A stretch of DNA of 7,047 nucleotides from Planctomyces sp. (GTDB taxonomy: Bacteria > Planctomycetota > Planctomycetia > Planctomycetales > Planctomycetaceae), in contig SYLK01000155.1 in assembly GCA_005809115.1 (NCBI GenBank), positions 1 through 7,047 on the forward strand, read 5' to 3'. How positions within the stretch are numbered: position 1 is the first letter of the stretch; each line of letters begins with the position of its first letter. Positions 6,061 to 7,047 of this stretch are shown here, piece after piece. Below the pieces are notes generated by a model. The model made no database searches, was not told the DNA's origin, and saw only the letters and a program-made list of their open reading frames with translations. Made by a program: the position numbers and the translations under genes.

Positions 6061-6067
6061 CGATCAC

Positions 6068-6385
6068 ATGCCTTACCTGGTGTTGTGGCACGGGCATTCG
6101 CACCCCGACGAAGAACTCGATGGCTGGGGCGAGGACGGTCCCGTATTCGGGCCGTTTCCCTTCTTCCACGTCACGTACCAATGTGACATCAAGTTCCATG
6201 TCAGCGACGGCTATGTCCTGCAGATTGTCGAGGATTTCGTCTACTACGATGGTGTCTTCTATGGTGACTGGTCGTTCGTTGATCAGCTCGACCACGGGCT
6301 GGAATCCCGGCTTGTGGCGTTCGACGCTGAAAGGGCCACGGTACCCGCATGTTCAAAGGACCAGAATCCTTCAAACAGCAAGTGA
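6068..6385 (+). CDS. Small protein of unknown function, 105 aa
   Basis: I do not recognise a named family. The ATG at 6068 has a well-placed AAAGGA. The protein is acidic and rich in aromatic residues: MPYLVLWHGHSHPDEELDGW, then GEDGPVFGPFPFFHVTY, DGYVLQIVEDFVYYDGVFYGDWSFVDQLD and a less structured tail. There is no signal peptide or membrane span, so it is probably a small cytoplasmic alpha/beta or beta-rich domain. The pattern of charged turns between aromatic strands looks like a folded, constrained protein rather than a chance ORF, and the minus-strand frames opposite do not. The tail after about residue 78 (ESRLVAFDAERATVPACSKD) looks less constrained. The next gene starts within or just after this one, so the two are probably cotranscribed. 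The stem-loop at 5971-6013 lies in its leader. Confidence 0.75.
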   Translation: MPYLVLWHGHSHPDEELDGWGEDGPVFGPFPFFHVTYQCDIKFHVSDGYVLQIVEDFVYYDGVFYGDWSFVDQLDHGLESRLVAFDAERATVPACSKDQNPSNSK

Positions 6386-6435
6386 CCGAATTCGTCTGTT
6401 TCCACCCCCCGCTGTCCGTATTGGAAAAACTGCCG

Positions 6436-6882
6436 ATGAAAAGAATCCGCTGCTGGGACGACCTGCGTCCCTTTGGTGTTGATTTGCTGACGGGAGAGGC
6501 CTGCGGGCTGTCGTACCGTCTCCTGTGTGACGTCACCGAGAAAGGCCGACAGACGATCGCGAAGGCTCTGGGACTGAAACAGCTCCCGCTGCCGGACAAC
6601 TGGAACCGCGGCGATCCTGGTGACCCCCACGTCGGCGCGATCCTGCTCGCGCCGGAAATGCTGGTGCCGCTGGGGATCTTCGCGTTGCTGGAACACGGCT
6701 GTTCCGAAGTCTGGCAGACAAGAGCCGGCGACCTGCTGGGATTTGAACCGTCCGACGAGCCGGAACGCGTGGCGTCGGTGAAACGGATTCACACCAGCTC
6801 CGACAATCTGGTGCGGCGATTCGCCTATGCCGGCACGGCCGGTGACCGCAATCGGCACGAAATGTCGGGGCGCGTTGAGTAG
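6436..6882 (+). CDS. Conserved-looking protein of unknown function, about 148 aa
   Basis: No family is recognised. I chose ATG 6436 (MKRIRCWDDLRPFGVDLLTG), with GGAAAA ending about 7 nt upstream. The frame stays open further up, so ATG 6349 (177 aa, 37-nt overlap with the previous gene) and GTG 6382 (4-nt GTGA overlap with the previous stop, consistent with translational coupling) are alternatives. The body reads as a soluble globular protein: EACGLSYRLLCDVTEKGRQT, then a hydrophobic stretch VGAILLAPEMLVPLGIFALL (too interrupted by Pro and Glu for a clear membrane helix), then HGCSEVWQTR. The C-terminus is charged and Ser/Arg-rich (KRIHTSSDNLVRRFAYAG). There are three Cys but no CxxC. It most likely shares an operon with the 6068 gene. 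The stop is TAG 6880-6882. Confidence 0.7.
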   Translation: MKRIRCWDDLRPFGVDLLTGEACGLSYRLLCDVTEKGRQTIAKALGLKQLPLPDNWNRGDPGDPHVGAILLAPEMLVPLGIFALLEHGCSEVWQTRAGDLLGFEPSDEPERVASVKRIHTSSDNLVRRFAYAGTAGDRNRHEMSGRVE

Positions 6883-6888
6883 TTCTGT

Positions 6889-6926
6889 AGTTCTCAGGGA
6901 GGTTCGGGAGTTCTCTCCGAGGTTCG
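6889..6926. repeat. Imperfect 20-nt-period tandem repeat, two copies
   Basis: AGTTCTC-AGG-GAGGTTCG (6889-6906) and AGTTCTC-TCC-GAGGTTCG (6909-6926) match at 15 of 18 positions, separated by GG. A further AGTTCTG at 6881 suggests a third partial unit. It lies in the 78-nt gap between convergent genes, just after the stop at 6882. Confidence 0.5.
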
Positions 6927-6960
6927 TACACCACCGGACCTCGCCCATTGATCGCTTCGC

Positions 6961-7047
6961 TCACCAGCGGCGGGCGGAAAGCCAGGCGAGCAGCAGCAGC
7001 ATGGCCCAGATCCAGGCAGCCTGAACCGGAAACAACAGACACAGCAC
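6961..7047 (-). CDS. C-terminal end of a probable membrane-anchored protein (5' part outside window)
   Basis: Read on the minus strand from the right edge, the frame gives VLCLLFPVQAAWIWAMLLLL, then AWLSARRW and TGA (plus-strand 6961-6963). That is one strongly hydrophobic stretch of about 22 residues followed by two Arg at the extreme C-terminus, the classic look of a C-terminal transmembrane anchor or the last helix of an integral membrane protein. Only 28 codons are visible, so the function cannot be named. It would converge with the 6436 gene. The overlapping minus frame (6533-7042) is antisense to that gene, is Arg/Pro-rich and is not convincing. Confidence 0.45.
   Translation of the reverse strand: MLCLLFPVQAAWIWAMLLLLAWLSARRW

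Larger units (their letters stand above)
4859..6067. other. 1.2-kb repeat-rich intergenic region, no defensible gene
   Basis: Several frames are open here. The longest are on the minus strand (4720-5247, 4596-5282, 5310-5795). The 4720-5247 frame has one protein-like stretch (LVYQFANCAFYDEPCIRLTT and onward, about 4960-5090), but it runs antisense into the fusion gene, is Cys-rich with ordinary third-base use, and has no recognised motif. It could be a decayed fragment. The 5310-5795 and 5279-5638 minus frames run through the CCCTCTCCCC repeat and read SPLPCTRGRGKGEGAF and SPLSPVLGGEGRVRG, typical of spurious translations of this repeat class. I found at least five inverted repeats, listed separately, and no rRNA- or tRNA-like sequence. 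Confidence 0.55.

Noticed and set aside
6283..6948. Minus-strand ORF of 221 aa
   Set aside because: It is antisense to the two small plus-strand genes, which have better starts and protein-like composition. The candidate minus-strand gene end at 6961 is in a different frame.
1..7047. CRISPR array, tRNA, rRNA or riboswitch
   Set aside because: I saw no regularly spaced repeats, cloverleaf or known aptamer core. The only tandem repeat is the two-copy unit at 6889-6926.

Overview
The window is GC-rich (about 60% by eye) bacterial chromosomal or accessory DNA. The best guess for the source is the Planctomycetota. This rests on the style of the tyrosine recombinase, the very large subtilase/von Willebrand A (vWA) fusion, and the widely spaced genes of unknown family with long repeat-bearing gaps between them. 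It is an inference from recalled family resemblance, not a database result.

Layout: (1) 2-574, plus strand: the C-terminal catalytic part of a tyrosine recombinase, whose 5' end lies outside the window. (2) 575-1108: a 534-nt gap with two hairpins and no convincing gene. (3) 1109-4858, plus strand: one 1,250-codon reading frame for a multidomain protein. It has three propeptide-like N-terminal modules, a complete S8/subtilisin domain with Asp/His/Asn/Ser all present, a beta-barrel, a vWA domain with a complete MIDAS metal site, and C-terminal beta-sandwich modules. The frame is cut by a single in-frame TAG at 3842-3844, inside the vWA domain. It therefore appears as two coding segments (1109-3844 and 3845-4858) that remain in the same frame with no other lesion. 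(4) 4859-6067: a 1.2-kb gap rich in inverted repeats, including a 24-bp-arm hairpin, a CCCTCTCCCC-type interspersed repeat and a 14-bp perfect palindrome. It holds no gene I can defend. (5) 6068-6385 and 6436-6882, plus strand: two closely spaced genes of unknown family, probably cotranscribed. (6) 6961-7047, minus strand: the last 28 codons of a probable membrane-anchored protein, convergent with the preceding gene.

The genes do not form an obvious pathway. The most interesting object is the protease-vWA fusion. Its order (peptidase, vWA, beta-sandwich, Fn3-like end) resembles eukaryotic CLCA proteins, although it uses a serine rather than a metallo-peptidase. Its intact frame and motifs on both sides of the TAG suggest either a very recent nonsense mutation or sequencing error, or readthrough.
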